From positions 1,674,001 to 1,738,000 of the forward strand of contig UFRQ01000003.1 in assembly GCA_900444965.1 (NCBI GenBank): a DNA stretch of 64,000 bases. Reading direction: 5' to 3'. A program made the position numbers and the translations under genes. The notes under the pieces are model-generated. The model saw only the letters and a program-made list of their open reading frames with translations. It did not search any database and was not told the DNA's origin. This document shows, one piece after another, positions 8,476 to 20,574 of the stretch (its first letter is position 1; the number at the start of each line of letters is the position of its first letter). The stretch is from [Actinobacillus] rossii (lineage in GTDB: Bacteria; Pseudomonadota; Gammaproteobacteria; Enterobacterales; Pasteurellaceae).

Positions 8476-8507
8476 AAAAGTGCGGTATAATTAACCGCAC
8501 TTTTTTA
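8476..8507 (+). terminator. Terminator from paired uptake signals after truA
   Basis: AAAAGTGCGGT and its complement ACCGCACTTTT form an 11-bp stem with a 7-nt loop, followed by a T-run. Confidence 0.8.
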
Positions 8508-8527
8508 TTGTCGTATTTATTATCACT

Positions 8528-9151
8528 ATGAGCCAATTTTTTTATATTCACCCTGAAAATCCGCAACCGCGTTTAATTAATCAAGCGGTAGAAATTTTAA
8601 AAAATGGAGGGGTTATTATTTATCCGACCGATTCCGGTTATGCACTGGGTTGTTCTATTGGTGATAAACACGCTATGGATCGTATTGTCGCGATTCGTCA
8701 TTTGCCAGAAAATCATAATTTTACGTTAGTGTGTAGCGATTTGTCCGAGCTGTCTCATTATTCTACTGTGTCAAATCAAGCTTATCGCTTAATTAAGAAC
8801 AATACGCCGGGACGTTATACCTTTATCTTAACCGCAACTAAAGAATTACCCCGTCGTTTGATGACATCAAAACGTAAAACGATTGGTTTACGTGTACCAG
8901 ACAATCAAATCGCGTTGGATTTACTCAAAGCACATGGTGAACCGATTTTATCTTGTTCTTTAATGTTGCCAAATGAAGAACATTTAACCTATTCTGATCC
9001 CGAAGAAATTCGTGATCGTTTAGAACGTCAAGTGGATTTGATTATCCATGGTGGCTATTTGGGGCAAGAACCCACAACGGTAATAGACTTAACCGAAGAA
9101 GCCCCTGTGATTTTACGCGAAGGTTCTGGCAGTATTGAACCCTTTATTTAA
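8528..9151 (+). CDS. yciO: YciO, Sua5/YrdC/YciO family protein
   Basis: A 207-residue YrdC-fold protein related to the threonylcarbamoyl-AMP synthases TsaC/Sua5. The sequence keeps GGVIIYPTDSGYALGC near the N-terminus and the C-terminal TTVIDLTEE and REGSG stretches that bind nucleotide in the fold. Length and N-terminal MSQFFYIHPENPQ match YciO rather than TsaC. Its own role is unsettled; RNA binding and threonylcarbamoyl chemistry are suggested for relatives. It is followed 67 bp later by rluB, the same order as in enterobacteria apart from genes between. Confidence 0.9.
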   Translation: MSQFFYIHPENPQPRLINQAVEILKNGGVIIYPTDSGYALGCSIGDKHAMDRIVAIRHLPENHNFTLVCSDLSELSHYSTVSNQAYRLIKNNTPGRYTFILTATKELPRRLMTSKRKTIGLRVPDNQIALDLLKAHGEPILSCSLMLPNEEHLTYSDPEEIRDRLERQVDLIIHGGYLGQEPTTVIDLTEEAPVILREGSGSIEPFI

Positions 9152-9218
9152 CTCATTCTTGTAAAGGTTTTTACCTTTACCCTTAAAACGACGCTTGGGA
9201 AAGCGACAAGGAATATTT

Positions 9219-11266
<2,048 letters not shown>

Positions 11267-11269
11267 GTC

Positions 11270-11297
11270 AAAGTGCGGTGAAATTTTGCCGCATTTT
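11270..11297 (+). terminator. Imperfect terminator after cysB
   Basis: An uptake signal AAGTGCGGT faces a degenerate copy (GCCGCATTTTG), forming a short imperfect stem followed by TTTTGTTTG. Termination is likely weak. Confidence 0.45.
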
Positions 11298-11329
11298 GTT
11301 TGCGTTATCGAAAAGGTAGAATCAAGACA

Positions 11330-12196
11330 ATGCATTTTCTTATTTTTGCAATTATCTGTAGTGTGTCAGTATCTGTCTTATTTAAGCTGACCAAGAAATT
11401 TAATATCATTATTCCCCAAATGATTGCCATTGGTTATGTGGTGGCATTATCTTTAAGCTATGTGCTATTAAAACCTGATTTTCAAGGGTTAAGTTTTACC
11501 GAATTTTTTATCCAAAGTCCCGCGATGCCAATTTTCTTGACGTTAGGGATAATCTTACCTTTAGGTTTTATCGTTATGTCAAAAGCCATTGAATATGGTG
11601 GTATTGTGCGTACCGATGCGGCACAACGTTTGGCATTATTTTTGCAAATTGTGGCTGCGGTAGTGCTATTTGGTGAAACCTTAAGTCATTTTCGCATTGT
11701 AGGCGTGATTGTTGCTTTTGCGGCGTTATTTTGTTTGTTGTTTAAACCTGCTACCACGGTAGAAAATGCCTTGAAAGCCGCGCTCGCTTTAGCTGGCGTT
11801 TGGTTAATTTGGGGCACATCAGGTATTTTATATAAAAAAACAGCCTTGTTAGGCGGTGCATTCCCAACGACATTATTTATTTCGTTTACATTGGCAGCTG
11901 TGATTATGTTGACTATTTTGCTATTAAAACGTACACAATGGACGGTACCTAGTTTTGTCGGCGGTTTGATTTTAGGTTGTCTCAATTTTGGTAATATCTT
12001 ATTTTATATCTATGCGCATCAATATTTTAAAGAAAACCCAACTATCGTCTTTGCCACAATGGATCTTGGTGTGATTTGTTTAGGTGCGTTAGTCGGGGCA
12101 TGGGCATTTAAAGAGCGTTTAAGCAAAACGAATATGATAGGTATTGTGTTAGGAATCAGTGCGATTTTATTAATGTATGTGGAAAAATTTCTATAA
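11330..12196 (+). CDS. EamA/DMT-superfamily transporter
   Basis: Inner-membrane protein of 288 residues with about ten hydrophobic segments, arranged as two EamA repeats, e.g. LIFAIICSVSVSVLFKL at the start and a final AILLMYVE helix. Drug/metabolite transporters of this class export or import small metabolites; the substrate cannot be read here. I choose the ATG at 11330, which puts the first membrane helix at the N-terminus, over an in-frame ATG 30 bases upstream. It follows cysB, but nothing ties it to sulfur compounds. Confidence 0.8.
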   Translation: MHFLIFAIICSVSVSVLFKLTKKFNIIIPQMIAIGYVVALSLSYVLLKPDFQGLSFTEFFIQSPAMPIFLTLGIILPLGFIVMSKAIEYGGIVRTDAAQRLALFLQIVAAVVLFGETLSHFRIVGVIVAFAALFCLLFKPATTVENALKAALALAGVWLIWGTSGILYKKTALLGGAFPTTLFISFTLAAVIMLTILLLKRTQWTVPSFVGGLILGCLNFGNILFYIYAHQYFKENPTIVFATMDLGVICLGALVGAWAFKERLSKTNMIGIVLGISAILLMYVEKFL

Positions 12197-12232
12197 AACT
12201 GACCGCACATTTCAATCTGTTTAGAATAAATT

Positions 12233-12550
12233 ATGGAACAACAAATTAATATTGAAATCGCTTATGCGTTACCGCATAAATATTATTTAAAACGTTTTGC
12301 TGTTAACGCAGATGCCACTGTACAAATTGCGATTTTGCAATCAGGTGTTTTGCAACAATATACCGAAATTGATTTACGCGAAAATAAAGTCGGCATTTTT
12401 GGTCGCCCGGTAAAATTAACAGATGGTCTTAAAGAGGGTGATCGGATTGAAATTTATCGCCCATTACTGGCAGATCCTAAAGAAATTCGGCGTAAACGTG
12501 CGGCTCAACAGCAACAAGAAGCCAAAAAGCAAGCACAAAAGGAGAAGTAA
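12233..12550 (+). CDS. rnfH: RnfH family protein
   Basis: A 105-residue beta-grasp (ubiquitin-like) protein of the RnfH/UPF0125 family. The core INIEIAYALPHKYYLKRF, the middle VGIFGRPVKLTDGLKEGDRIEIYRPL (residues ~49-74) and the K/Q-rich tail are typical. Relatives sit beside ratA or the Rnf electron-transport genes; here it precedes roxA by 1 bp. Exact role unknown. Confidence 0.88.
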   Translation: MEQQINIEIAYALPHKYYLKRFAVNADATVQIAILQSGVLQQYTEIDLRENKVGIFGRPVKLTDGLKEGDRIEIYRPLLADPKEIRRKRAAQQQQEAKKQAQKEK

Positions 12551-12551
12551 A

Positions 12552-13745
12552 ATGAATTATTGTTTACCTAACGAGATTACCCCTGAAATTTTCTTGCGCG
12601 ATTATTGGCAAAAGAAACCTTTAGTCGTACGAAATGCTATGCCGCAAATTGTAGGGATGTTTGAGCCTTCTGATATTTTTGAGTTAGCTACTAACGAAGA
12701 CGCAACGGCACGTTTATTAAAACAATATGCTGACGATGATTGGCGGGTCAAATTAGGCAATATTACCGAAGACGATTTAGCAGATGTACCTGAAAAATGG
12801 TCTGTATTAGTGCAAAATATGGAGCAATGGTCGGAAGAATTAGGCGAAATGTGGAACGCTTTCGGTTTTATTCCCCAATGGCAACGAGATGATATTATGG
12901 TGTCTTATGCACCGAAAGGCGGTTCTGTAGGTAAACATTATGATGAATATGATGTTTTTTTAGTGCAAGGCTATGGTCATCGTCGTTGGCAGGTAGGGAA
13001 ATGGTGTGACCCGAGTACAGAATTTAAACCGAATCAACCAATCCGTATTTTTGATGATATGGGAGAATTGGTGATTGATGAGATTATGGCACCGGGGGAT
13101 TTGCTTTATATTCCATCTAGGATGGCGCATTATGGTGTGGCACAAGATGATTGTTTAACCTTTTCTTTTGGCTTACGTTATCCTAATTTAACGGATTTAA
13201 TTGAGAATATTAACCGCGGTTTTTGTCATCAAGATGATAGATTAAACTTAACGGCGTTTTTAGTTCCGTTACGTTTAAGCCAAACAGAACAAAAAACGGG
13301 TTTGCTTGGACAGCCTGAAATTCAGGCGATGAAAATGCAATTTTTGCAAACATTATCTACTTCGGGTGAATTTGACCGTTTATTCCAACAGGCCGTCGCC
13401 ACAACAGTGACATCGCGTCGTTATGAAATGCTCGTGTCTGATGATTTAGCTGATCCTGATGAATTACAAGAATGGTTAGCAGATGGGGCAGTGATTGTTC
13501 AAGATAATAATTGTAAATTGGCATATTTGGAAAATCCCTTAGAAATTTATGCGAATGGTGAATTATTAGATGAATTGAACGAATTAGAAAAAATGGTACT
13601 TAAACGTCTTGCTGACGGAGAAAGCTTGGATTGGGCTACTTTACAAACTATGGTAAAAGACGTTCAATCTGATGAAGATTTAATGATGTTATTGATTGAC
13701 AGTATCTGTAACTGGTTGGATGATGGTTGGGTATTGTGTAAGTAA
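12552..13745 (+). CDS. roxA: Ribosomal oxygenase RoxA (50S L16 arginine hydroxylase)
   Basis: Fe(II)/2-oxoglutarate oxygenase of the JmjC/cupin fold, related to E. coli YcfD, which hydroxylates an arginine of ribosomal protein L16. The iron triad is visible: H129 and D131 in KHYDEYDVFLVQGYG, and H193 in YIPSRMAHYG. Length 397, slightly longer than E. coli (373), with the winged-helix C-terminal domain. Start ATG at 12552 is 1 base after the rnfH stop and has GGAG 6 bases upstream, inside rnfH. Confidence 0.9.
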   Translation: MNYCLPNEITPEIFLRDYWQKKPLVVRNAMPQIVGMFEPSDIFELATNEDATARLLKQYADDDWRVKLGNITEDDLADVPEKWSVLVQNMEQWSEELGEMWNAFGFIPQWQRDDIMVSYAPKGGSVGKHYDEYDVFLVQGYGHRRWQVGKWCDPSTEFKPNQPIRIFDDMGELVIDEIMAPGDLLYIPSRMAHYGVAQDDCLTFSFGLRYPNLTDLIENINRGFCHQDDRLNLTAFLVPLRLSQTEQKTGLLGQPEIQAMKMQFLQTLSTSGEFDRLFQQAVATTVTSRRYEMLVSDDLADPDELQEWLADGAVIVQDNNCKLAYLENPLEIYANGELLDELNELEKMVLKRLADGESLDWATLQTMVKDVQSDEDLMMLLIDSICNWLDDGWVLCK

Positions 13746-13817
13746 CTTATCCTAGAATCTTATATAAATTTATGGTTAAATACGCAGAATTTTCATTTTA
13801 ACAAAAAAGGTTAAAAA

Positions 13818-14705
13818 ATGAGCTGGATTGATAGAATTTTTAGTAGAGAAAAAACGGCATCAGAATCGCGCAGAGCAAATGTGCCTGAAGGTTTATGGAC
13901 GAAGTGTACATCCTGTGAGCAAGTTTTATATCGTGATGAATTAAAACGTCATTTAGAAGTTTGCCCTAAATGTGGGCATCATATGCGTATTGACGCACGT
14001 GAGCGTTTAGAAGCGTTATTAGATAAGGATAGCCTTGTTGAAATTTCTGCTGAGTTAGAACCGAAAGATATTTTGAAATTTAAAGATTTGAAGAAATATT
14101 CTGATCGGATTAAAGCGGCACAAAAAGAAACCGGCGAGAAAGATGCGTTAATTACGGTTTCGGGGACGCTTTACGGTATGCCAATTGTGGCGGCTGCTTC
14201 AAACTTTAGTTTTATGGGTGGTTCTATGGGGTCTGTAGTTGGTGCAAAATTTGTGAAAGCAGCTGAAGAAGCGATAGCTAAGAATTGTCCATTTGTGTGC
14301 TTTTCAGCATCAGGTGGCGCACGTATGCAAGAGGCCTTATTTTCATTAATGCAAATGGCGAAAACCAGTGCAGTATTGGCTAAGATGAAAGAAAAAGGTG
14401 TGCCTTTTATCTCGGTATTAACGGATCCGACATTGGGCGGTGTATCCGCAAGTTTTGCGATGTTAGGTGATCTAAATATTGCAGAACCAAAAGCATTAAT
14501 TGGTTTTGCTGGACCACGTGTTATTGAACAAACTGTACGTGAAAAATTGCCAGAAGGTTTCCAACGTGCTGAGTTCTTATTAGAACATGGCGCGATTGAT
14601 ATGATTGTGAAACGTTCTGAAATGCGTGAAAAATTGGCGAGTGTATTAAGTAAATTAACAGGTCAGCCATCGCCATTTGTTGAACCTGAAGTAATTAATA
14701 ATTAA
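13818..14705 (+). CDS. accD: Acetyl-CoA carboxylase carboxyltransferase subunit beta
   Basis: With AccA it moves the carboxyl group from biotin to acetyl-CoA, making malonyl-CoA for fatty acid synthesis. The N-terminal zinc ribbon is complete (C30, C33, C49, C52), followed by the crotonase-fold core ([22 protein letters not shown]). Length 295, as expected. folC follows 7 bp downstream, the order seen in many gammaproteobacteria. Confidence 0.96.
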   Translation: MSWIDRIFSREKTASESRRANVPEGLWTKCTSCEQVLYRDELKRHLEVCPKCGHHMRIDARERLEALLDKDSLVEISAELEPKDILKFKDLKKYSDRIKAAQKETGEKDALITVSGTLYGMPIVAAASNFSFMGGSMGSVVGAKFVKAAEEAIAKNCPFVCFSASGGARMQEALFSLMQMAKTSAVLAKMKEKGVPFISVLTDPTLGGVSASFAMLGDLNIAEPKALIGFAGPRVIEQTVREKLPEGFQRAEFLLEHGAIDMIVKRSEMREKLASVLSKLTGQPSPFVEPEVINN

Positions 14706-14712
14706 GAAAACT

Positions 14713-16029
14713 ATGACACATAATTTAAAAGCCACTTCGACACTCGACGAGTGGCTTTCTTATTTGGAAAATGCCCATTTCAAAGCGATTGATTTAGGGC
14801 TTGAACGCGTGAAATCCGTCGCGGAACATTTAGATTTATTGCGTCCTGCACCTTATGTGATTACCGTCGGCGGCACAAATGGTAAAGGTACAACGTGCCG
14901 TTTGCTTGAAACAATGTTGCTCAATGCTGGATTGCGCGTAGGCGTTTATTCTTCACCCCATTTAATTCGTTACAATGAGCGTGTTCGTATTCAAAATGAA
15001 GATGTGGAAGATGAATTACATACCTCGTCATTTGCATTTATTGATTCGAATAAAAATCAATCATTAACATACTTTGAATTTAGTACGCTTTCGGCATTGC
15101 ATTTATTTAAGCAAGCGAATTTAGATGTGGTGATTTTGGAAGTCGGACTCGGCGGTCGATTAGACGCGACTAATATTGTGGATGCAGATTTAGCCGTCAT
15201 TACCAGTATCGATATCGATCATGTGGATTTCTTAGGGGATAATCGAGAAAAAATTGGGTTTGAAAAAGCGGGTATTTTTCGTACAAATAAACCTGTGATT
15301 ATCGGTGAACCGAATGTTCCACAATCTATGCTTGATCATGCTAATGCCCTTCATTGTTTAGTCAGTTGTCGCGATAAAGATTGGCGATTCAACCAGCAGG
15401 AAAATAGTTGGACGTGGCAGAGTACAAAAGTGCGGTTAGAAAATTTACCATTTTGCCAAATTCCGTTGCAAAATGCGGCGACGGCATTAGCGGCAATTCA
15501 AGCCTTGCCGTTTTCTATTAGTGAAACGATCATTCGTCAATCGTTACAAGCGGTGGCGTTAACAGGACGTTTTCAAACTTTAAAAGGTGAACAATTAAAT
15601 CGTTTAGCAGACAAAATGAATTTAGACGTAACTGAAATGCCGCGTGTTATTATCGATGTTGGGCATAATCCCCATGCCGCTCGTTATTTAAGTGAAAAAT
15701 TGACCGCACTTAAAGGGCAAATATCAGGCAAAATGATGGCGGTATTTGGATTATTGAAAGACAAAGACGCCGATGGAGTTATCCAGCCATTGCTCCCAGT
15801 TATTGACCAATGGTATTGTGCTACTTTGGATGTACCTCGTGGACAAAGTGGTGCGGCGTTACAAGCTAAATTAATGGATGTGGCAAAGGAGCAAACTGTT
15901 TCATCAATTCCAGTTAATTCCGTGGAATATGGTGTTCAGTTAGCACTACAAAGTGCGGTTAAAAACGATATTGTTTTGGTATTCGGATCATTCCATTCTG
16001 TGGGAGAATTTTTAGCCTTTATTCGCTAA
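14713..16029 (+). CDS. folC: Dihydrofolate synthase / folylpolyglutamate synthase
   Basis: Adds glutamate to dihydropteroate and then to folates (Mur-ligase superfamily, ATP-dependent). The P-loop GGTNGKGTT is at residues 53-61, the family motif LEVGLGGRLDATN follows, and the C-terminal Mur-ligase domain has VIIDVGHNPHAA. Length 438. Coupled to accD by a 7-bp gap, so probably one transcript. Confidence 0.95.
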   Translation: MTHNLKATSTLDEWLSYLENAHFKAIDLGLERVKSVAEHLDLLRPAPYVITVGGTNGKGTTCRLLETMLLNAGLRVGVYSSPHLIRYNERVRIQNEDVEDELHTSSFAFIDSNKNQSLTYFEFSTLSALHLFKQANLDVVILEVGLGGRLDATNIVDADLAVITSIDIDHVDFLGDNREKIGFEKAGIFRTNKPVIIGEPNVPQSMLDHANALHCLVSCRDKDWRFNQQENSWTWQSTKVRLENLPFCQIPLQNAATALAAIQALPFSISETIIRQSLQAVALTGRFQTLKGEQLNRLADKMNLDVTEMPRVIIDVGHNPHAARYLSEKLTALKGQISGKMMAVFGLLKDKDADGVIQPLLPVIDQWYCATLDVPRGQSGAALQAKLMDVAKEQTVSSIPVNSVEYGVQLALQSAVKNDIVLVFGSFHSVGEFLAFIR

Positions 16030-16034
16030 GAAGA

Positions 16035-16065
16035 AAAAGGGCAAATAAGGATTTGCCCTTTTGTT
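16035..16065 (+). terminator. Terminator between folC and the phosphatase gene
   Basis: A 12-bp perfect stem (AAAAGGGCAAAT), 4-nt loop and T-run. Genes on both sides converge, and the A-run on the left makes it work in both directions. Confidence 0.9.
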
Positions 16066-16074
16066 TTTTCAAAG

Positions 16075-16713
16075 TTAGCTCAAATGCGCGACATCATTGA
16101 TTTTTTCTATTATGAATTTTATATCATTTTCATTTTGGATGTAACGCACGATATTAATAGATGTATTGCGCATCGATTCGCTTCTACCTGTTTCACGATG
16201 GTTTTGCCAAGTGGCTCCGTTGAATAATGCCATTAATAAACGAATTGTGTGTCCATGTGAAACGATGAGAATATTGCCATGATTATGAATTGTGGCAATG
16301 TCATGAATTGCTTTCATTGCTCGTTCAGCGACTTGTTCCCAAGTTTCACCGCCATTGGTTTCTGCTTTATAGTTAGCGGGATCTTCAAGCATGGTTTTGA
16401 ATTCGTTTAATTCTCGAATAAGGTTGATATCTTGACCTTCCCAGCTACCAAATCCTTGTTCATTTAATCCATTATGTTGAAACAGTGGAATATTTCGTGT
16501 ACCGAGAATATGATTAGCTGTATCAATGGTTCGTTGTAAGCAACTTGAATAAGCCGCGATAAATGGCACACCCGCTAATGCTTTGCCTGTTAATATTGCA
16601 CCTTTAACGCCTTCTTCGGTTAAATGAGAATTACCAGAGCCTTGCATTAAGCCTTGATCATTCCAAACGGTTCTTCCGTGCCGAATTAAGTAAAATGTAA
16701 GTTCTTTTTGCAT
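16075..16713 (-). CDS. Histidine phosphatase family protein (phosphoglycerate-mutase-like)
   Basis: A 212-residue branch-1 histidine phosphatase. The catalytic RHG (residues 11-13 in YLIRHGRTVWND) and the second histidine in VSHGHTIRLL are present, with the expected Glu region (NEQGFGSWEG). Such proteins act on small phosphomonoesters; the substrate is not defined by sequence, and GpmB-like or phosphoserine/adenosylcobalamin phosphatase roles are possible. The start at 16713 has AAAGGAA 6 bases upstream; an in-frame ATG at 16734 is less likely. Confidence 0.85.
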   Translation of the reverse strand: MQKELTFYLIRHGRTVWNDQGLMQGSGNSHLTEEGVKGAILTGKALAGVPFIAAYSSCLQRTIDTANHILGTRNIPLFQHNGLNEQGFGSWEGQDINLIRELNEFKTMLEDPANYKAETNGGETWEQVAERAMKAIHDIATIHNHGNILIVSHGHTIRLLMALFNGATWQNHRETGRSESMRNTSINIVRYIQNENDIKFIIEKINDVAHLS

Positions 16714-16833
16714 AATGATTCCTTTGTTTAACACATTAAGTGTACATCAAACTTAACGGGATTAAAATGAAAAATCCTTTGCAAGTTGTGTCTAAAACGC
16801 ATATCCTAATCACAGTTTTTTGCACGAGAATGG

Positions 16834-19455
16834 ATGTTTTTTATGCAGTCAAAAGCCAAATATCGTAAAGATTATAAAACCCCTGATTTTACTGTTACCG
16901 ATATTTTTCTTGATTTTCAACTCGATCCCAATCATACCGTTGTGACGGCAATCTCAAAATTCCAACGTTTAAATCATGAAAGTACAACATTGCGGTTAGA
17001 TGGTCATAGTTTTCAATTTGCCTCTATCAAGTTTAATGGAGAAGACTTTACCGCTTACAAACAAGATGGTGAAGGATTAACTTTAGATTTAAGCGCACAA
17101 AGTGCGGATCAATTTGAGTTAGAAATTGTCACAAATTTAGTACCGGCGACGAATACCACGTTGCAGGGGCTTTACCAATCCGGTGAAGGTATTTGTACCC
17201 AATGTGAAGCAGAAGGTTTTCGTCAAATTACTTATTTCTTAGACCGTCCTGATGTTTTGGCGCGTTACAGTGTACGGATTACTGCAGATAAATCGCGCTA
17301 TCCATTCTTACTTTCCAATGGTAATCGTATAGCAAGTGGAGAATTAGATAACGATTATCATTGGGTAGAATGGCAAGATCCTTTCCCGAAACCGAGCTAT
17401 TTATTTGCCCTTGTCGCGGGTGACTTTGATTTATTGAAAGACAGTTTTACCACGAAAAGCGGACGTCAAGTTGCACTTGAATTATATGTTGACCGTGGCA
17501 ATTTAGATCGTGCTGATTGGGCGATGCATAGCTTGAAGAAATCGATGAAGTGGGATGAAGAACGTTTCGGTTTAGAATATGATTTGGATATTTATATGAT
17601 CGTGGCGGTAGATTTCTTCAATATGGGAGCAATGGAAAATAAAGGTTTGAACGTCTTTAATTCAAAATTTGTGCTGGCTAATCCACAAACTGCTACAGAT
17701 GATGATTATTTGTCGATTGAATCCGTGATTGGGCATGAATATTTCCATAATTGGACGGGAAATCGTGTAACCTGCCGCGATTGGTTTCAATTGAGTTTAA
17801 AAGAAGGCTTAACTGTATTCCGCGATCAAGAATTTTCATCGGATTCCGGGTCACGTGCGGTCAATCGAATTAATAATGTAAAATTACTGCGTACAGCCCA
17901 ATTTGCTGAAGATGCAAGTCCAATGGCACACCCAATTCGCCCTGAAAAAGTGATGGAAATGAATAATTTCTACACCATGACAGTATATGAAAAAGGGGCG
18001 GAAGTGATCCGAATGATGCATACCTTGTTGGGGGAAAAAGGCTTCCAAGCAGGAATGAAGCTTTATATAGCAGAAAATGATGGCAAAGCCGCAACCTGTG
18101 AGAATTTTGTTTCGGCTATGGAACGTGCATCAGGTGTGGATTTAACACAATTTCGTCGATGGTATAGTCAATCTGGCACGCCAGAATTGAGTATTTCTGA
18201 TAGCTATGATGAAAAGATGCATCGCTACCAACTTATGGTGTCACAAATGACGCCGCCTACAGCGGATCAAATGGACAAAGCGAATTTACATATTCCCCTT
18301 AAAATCGCGTTATACGATCAAAATGGTATGCCACAAATGCTGGTGAATAATGGGGAAGTGGTCAATGATGTGTTAAATGTGACACAAAGAGAACAACTCT
18401 TTGAATTCCATGATATCAAAACACGCCCAGTGCCTGCATTGCTTTGTGATTTTTCTGCGCCTGTAAAATTGGATTATGATTATACGACTGAGCAGTTAAT
18501 TACCTTGCTTAAATATGCGAAAAACGAATTTGTACGTTGGGATGCGATGCAAATGTTGTTTTCACAAGAGTTACGCCGTAACTTAAACTTGTATCAAGAA
18601 GAACAACCGTTCGAATTTTCTCAAGAAATTTTGACCGCACTTGCTTATGTGTTAGCGCATTATCAGCAAAATATTGAACTGACAACGCTGATTCTCACCT
18701 TACCAAAAGAAACGGAATTTGCTGAAACATTTAAAATCATTGATCCTGAAGGGATTTTTGTGGTACGCGATTTTATGCAACGTCACATCGCAGCAAGTTT
18801 AAAAGAACAGTTATTGGATGTGTATAATCAAATTCGTTTAACAGAATATCGTATTAATACACAGGATATTGCTTTGCGCGGTTTGCGTAATGTGTGTTTA
18901 CAGTATCTTGCTTTTACTGAAACAGGTAATATGCTCGTGAATAAGCATTATTTATATGCAAATAATATGACTGATAGCTTGAGTGCTTTAAATGCGGCAG
19001 TTAAAGCACAATTGATGTGTCGTGATAATTTGTTACGTGATTTTGAAGAAAAATGGCATCAAGATGGTCTTGTGATGGATAAATGGTTTGCGCTACAAGC
19101 CACTCGTCCAGATCCAAATGTATTGGATATCGTACAACAATTAATGACGCATCCAAGCTTTAACTTTAACAACCCTAATCGTTTACGTGCATTAGTGGGG
19201 AGTTTTATTAATCAAAATCCACGTGCATTCCATACGATTGATGGTTCAGGCTATCGTTTCTTAACGGATGTATTGCTTAAACTGAACGACAGTAATCCGC
19301 AAGTGGCGGCACGTTTAATTGAACCATTAATTCGTTTTGGTCGCTATGATGGACAGCGTCAGACTCTCATGAAACGCGCCTTAGAGCGGTTAAATGAAAT
19401 TGAAAACTTATCAAAAGATTTATTTGAGAAAATTGAGAAAGCATTGAATTCGTAA
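16834..19455 (+). CDS. pepN: Aminopeptidase N
   Basis: Broad-specificity cytosolic M1 zinc aminopeptidase. It has the substrate-binding GAMEN (residues 265-269) and the zinc motif HEYFH at 301-305 with the Glu ligand ~18 residues on. The N-terminal KAKYRKDYKTPDF and the CTQCEAEGFR stretch match E. coli PepN closely. Length 873 versus 870. The start may instead be the ATG at 16843 (MQSKAKY); neither has a strong Shine-Dalgarno. Confidence 0.96.
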   Translation: MFFMQSKAKYRKDYKTPDFTVTDIFLDFQLDPNHTVVTAISKFQRLNHESTTLRLDGHSFQFASIKFNGEDFTAYKQDGEGLTLDLSAQSADQFELEIVTNLVPATNTTLQGLYQSGEGICTQCEAEGFRQITYFLDRPDVLARYSVRITADKSRYPFLLSNGNRIASGELDNDYHWVEWQDPFPKPSYLFALVAGDFDLLKDSFTTKSGRQVALELYVDRGNLDRADWAMHSLKKSMKWDEERFGLEYDLDIYMIVAVDFFNMGAMENKGLNVFNSKFVLANPQTATDDDYLSIESVIGHEYFHNWTGNRVTCRDWFQLSLKEGLTVFRDQEFSSDSGSRAVNRINNVKLLRTAQFAEDASPMAHPIRPEKVMEMNNFYTMTVYEKGAEVIRMMHTLLGEKGFQAGMKLYIAENDGKAATCENFVSAMERASGVDLTQFRRWYSQSGTPELSISDSYDEKMHRYQLMVSQMTPPTADQMDKANLHIPLKIALYDQNGMPQMLVNNGEVVNDVLNVTQREQLFEFHDIKTRPVPALLCDFSAPVKLDYDYTTEQLITLLKYAKNEFVRWDAMQMLFSQELRRNLNLYQEEQPFEFSQEILTALAYVLAHYQQNIELTTLILTLPKETEFAETFKIIDPEGIFVVRDFMQRHIAASLKEQLLDVYNQIRLTEYRINTQDIALRGLRNVCLQYLAFTETGNMLVNKHYLYANNMTDSLSALNAAVKAQLMCRDNLLRDFEEKWHQDGLVMDKWFALQATRPDPNVLDIVQQLMTHPSFNFNNPNRLRALVGSFINQNPRAFHTIDGSGYRFLTDVLLKLNDSNPQVAARLIEPLIRFGRYDGQRQTLMKRALERLNEIENLSKDLFEKIEKALNS

Positions 19456-19496
19456 TAAAAATGCGAAAATTTTGACCGCACTTTTTTATTATTGGA

Positions 19497-19519
19497 ACCG
19501 GAGAACCTGTTCTCTCGGT
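19497..19519 (+). promoter_or_regulatory. Hairpin in the pyrD leader
   Basis: A 10-bp stem (ACCG then GAGAAC, with GTTCTC-T-CGGT, one bulged T) lies 33 bases before the pyrD ATG. E. coli pyrD is controlled through a leader hairpin, but there it covers the ribosome-binding site; this one does not. Confidence 0.3.
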
Positions 19520-19551
19520 ATCTATTTAACTTGGAGCAAGAAGATAAAACG

Positions 19552-20574
19552 ATGTTATACCCTTTGATTAAAAAAGGCATTTTTGCGTTAGAACCAGAAA
19601 CTGCACATGATTTGGCAATTCAAGCACTTAAAATTGCAGATTATCCTGTGTGTAATCAGATAATGAAAGCATTGCTTGCCTGTCCGAAAGGTACTGAAAA
19701 AACAGTGATGGGCGTGAAATTTAAAAATCCAATTGGTTTGGCTGCTGGCGCGGATAAAAATGCGGAAGCGATTGATGGGTTTGGTGCTATGGGCTTTGGT
19801 TTTATTGAGGTTGGTACGGTTACGCCATTAGCTCAGGACGGTAATGCGAAACCACGCCAATTCCGTATCATTGAAGCGGAAGGTATTATTAATCGTAATG
19901 GCTTTAATAATAATGGTATTGATTATTTGATTGAGAATGTCAAAAAAGCTCGTTTTGACGGTACAATTGGAATCAATATTGGTAAAAATAAAATTACCCC
20001 TATTGAGCATGGTAAAGACGATTATATTTTTTGTTTAAACAAAGCATATAATTATGCCGATTATATTACTATCAATATTTCATCACCTAATACGCCTGAC
20101 TTGCGTACATTACAATATGGTGATGCATTAGATGATTTGCTAAAAGGGATTAAAGAACGTCAAAAAATTCTTGCAGATCAATATAATAAATATGTCCCTA
20201 TTGCTGTAAAAATTGCACCTGATTTGACGCAAGCCGAACTCATTCAAATTGCAGACACGTTACGTCGTCACAACATGGATGGTGTCATTGCAACTAATAC
20301 AACTATTTCGCGTGATACAGTTACCGGTTTAATGAATGCCACAGAAATTGGTGGCTTAAGTGGTAAACCGTTACAACATAAAAGTACAGAAATTATTCGT
20401 CAGTTGCACCAAGAATTAAAAGGGGAAATTCCAATTATTGGTAGTGGTGGTATTGACAGTGTGCAGAATGCGCAAGAAAAAATCGCTGCTGGCGCAGAAT
20501 TATTACAGGTCTATTCAGGGTTGATTTATCACGGTCCTGCATTAGTGAAACAGTTAGTGAAAGCGATCAAATGA
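19552..20574 (+). CDS. pyrD: Dihydroorotate dehydrogenase (quinone), class 2
   Basis: Fourth step of pyrimidine synthesis: oxidises dihydroorotate to orotate with FMN and passes electrons to membrane quinone. The N-terminal amphipathic helix ([18 protein letters not shown]) marks the membrane-bound class 2 form. The FMN and active-site stretches [23 protein letters not shown] and [15 protein letters not shown] (with the class 2 catalytic serine near 178) are present. 340 residues. Start ATG 19552 is chosen because upstream in-frame codons do not match the family. The stop overlaps the next start (ATGA). Confidence 0.95.
   Translation: MLYPLIKKGIFALEPETAHDLAIQALKIADYPVCNQIMKALLACPKGTEKTVMGVKFKNPIGLAAGADKNAEAIDGFGAMGFGFIEVGTVTPLAQDGNAKPRQFRIIEAEGIINRNGFNNNGIDYLIENVKKARFDGTIGINIGKNKITPIEHGKDDYIFCLNKAYNYADYITINISSPNTPDLRTLQYGDALDDLLKGIKERQKILADQYNKYVPIAVKIAPDLTQAELIQIADTLRRHNMDGVIATNTTISRDTVTGLMNATEIGGLSGKPLQHKSTEIIRQLHQELKGEIPIIGSGGIDSVQNAQEKIAAGAELLQVYSGLIYHGPALVKQLVKAIK

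Noticed and set aside
16736-16756. TTAAGT/ACTTAA inverted repeat between the phosphatase gene and pepN
   Set aside because: Only 6-bp arms in AT-rich DNA; no support as an operator.
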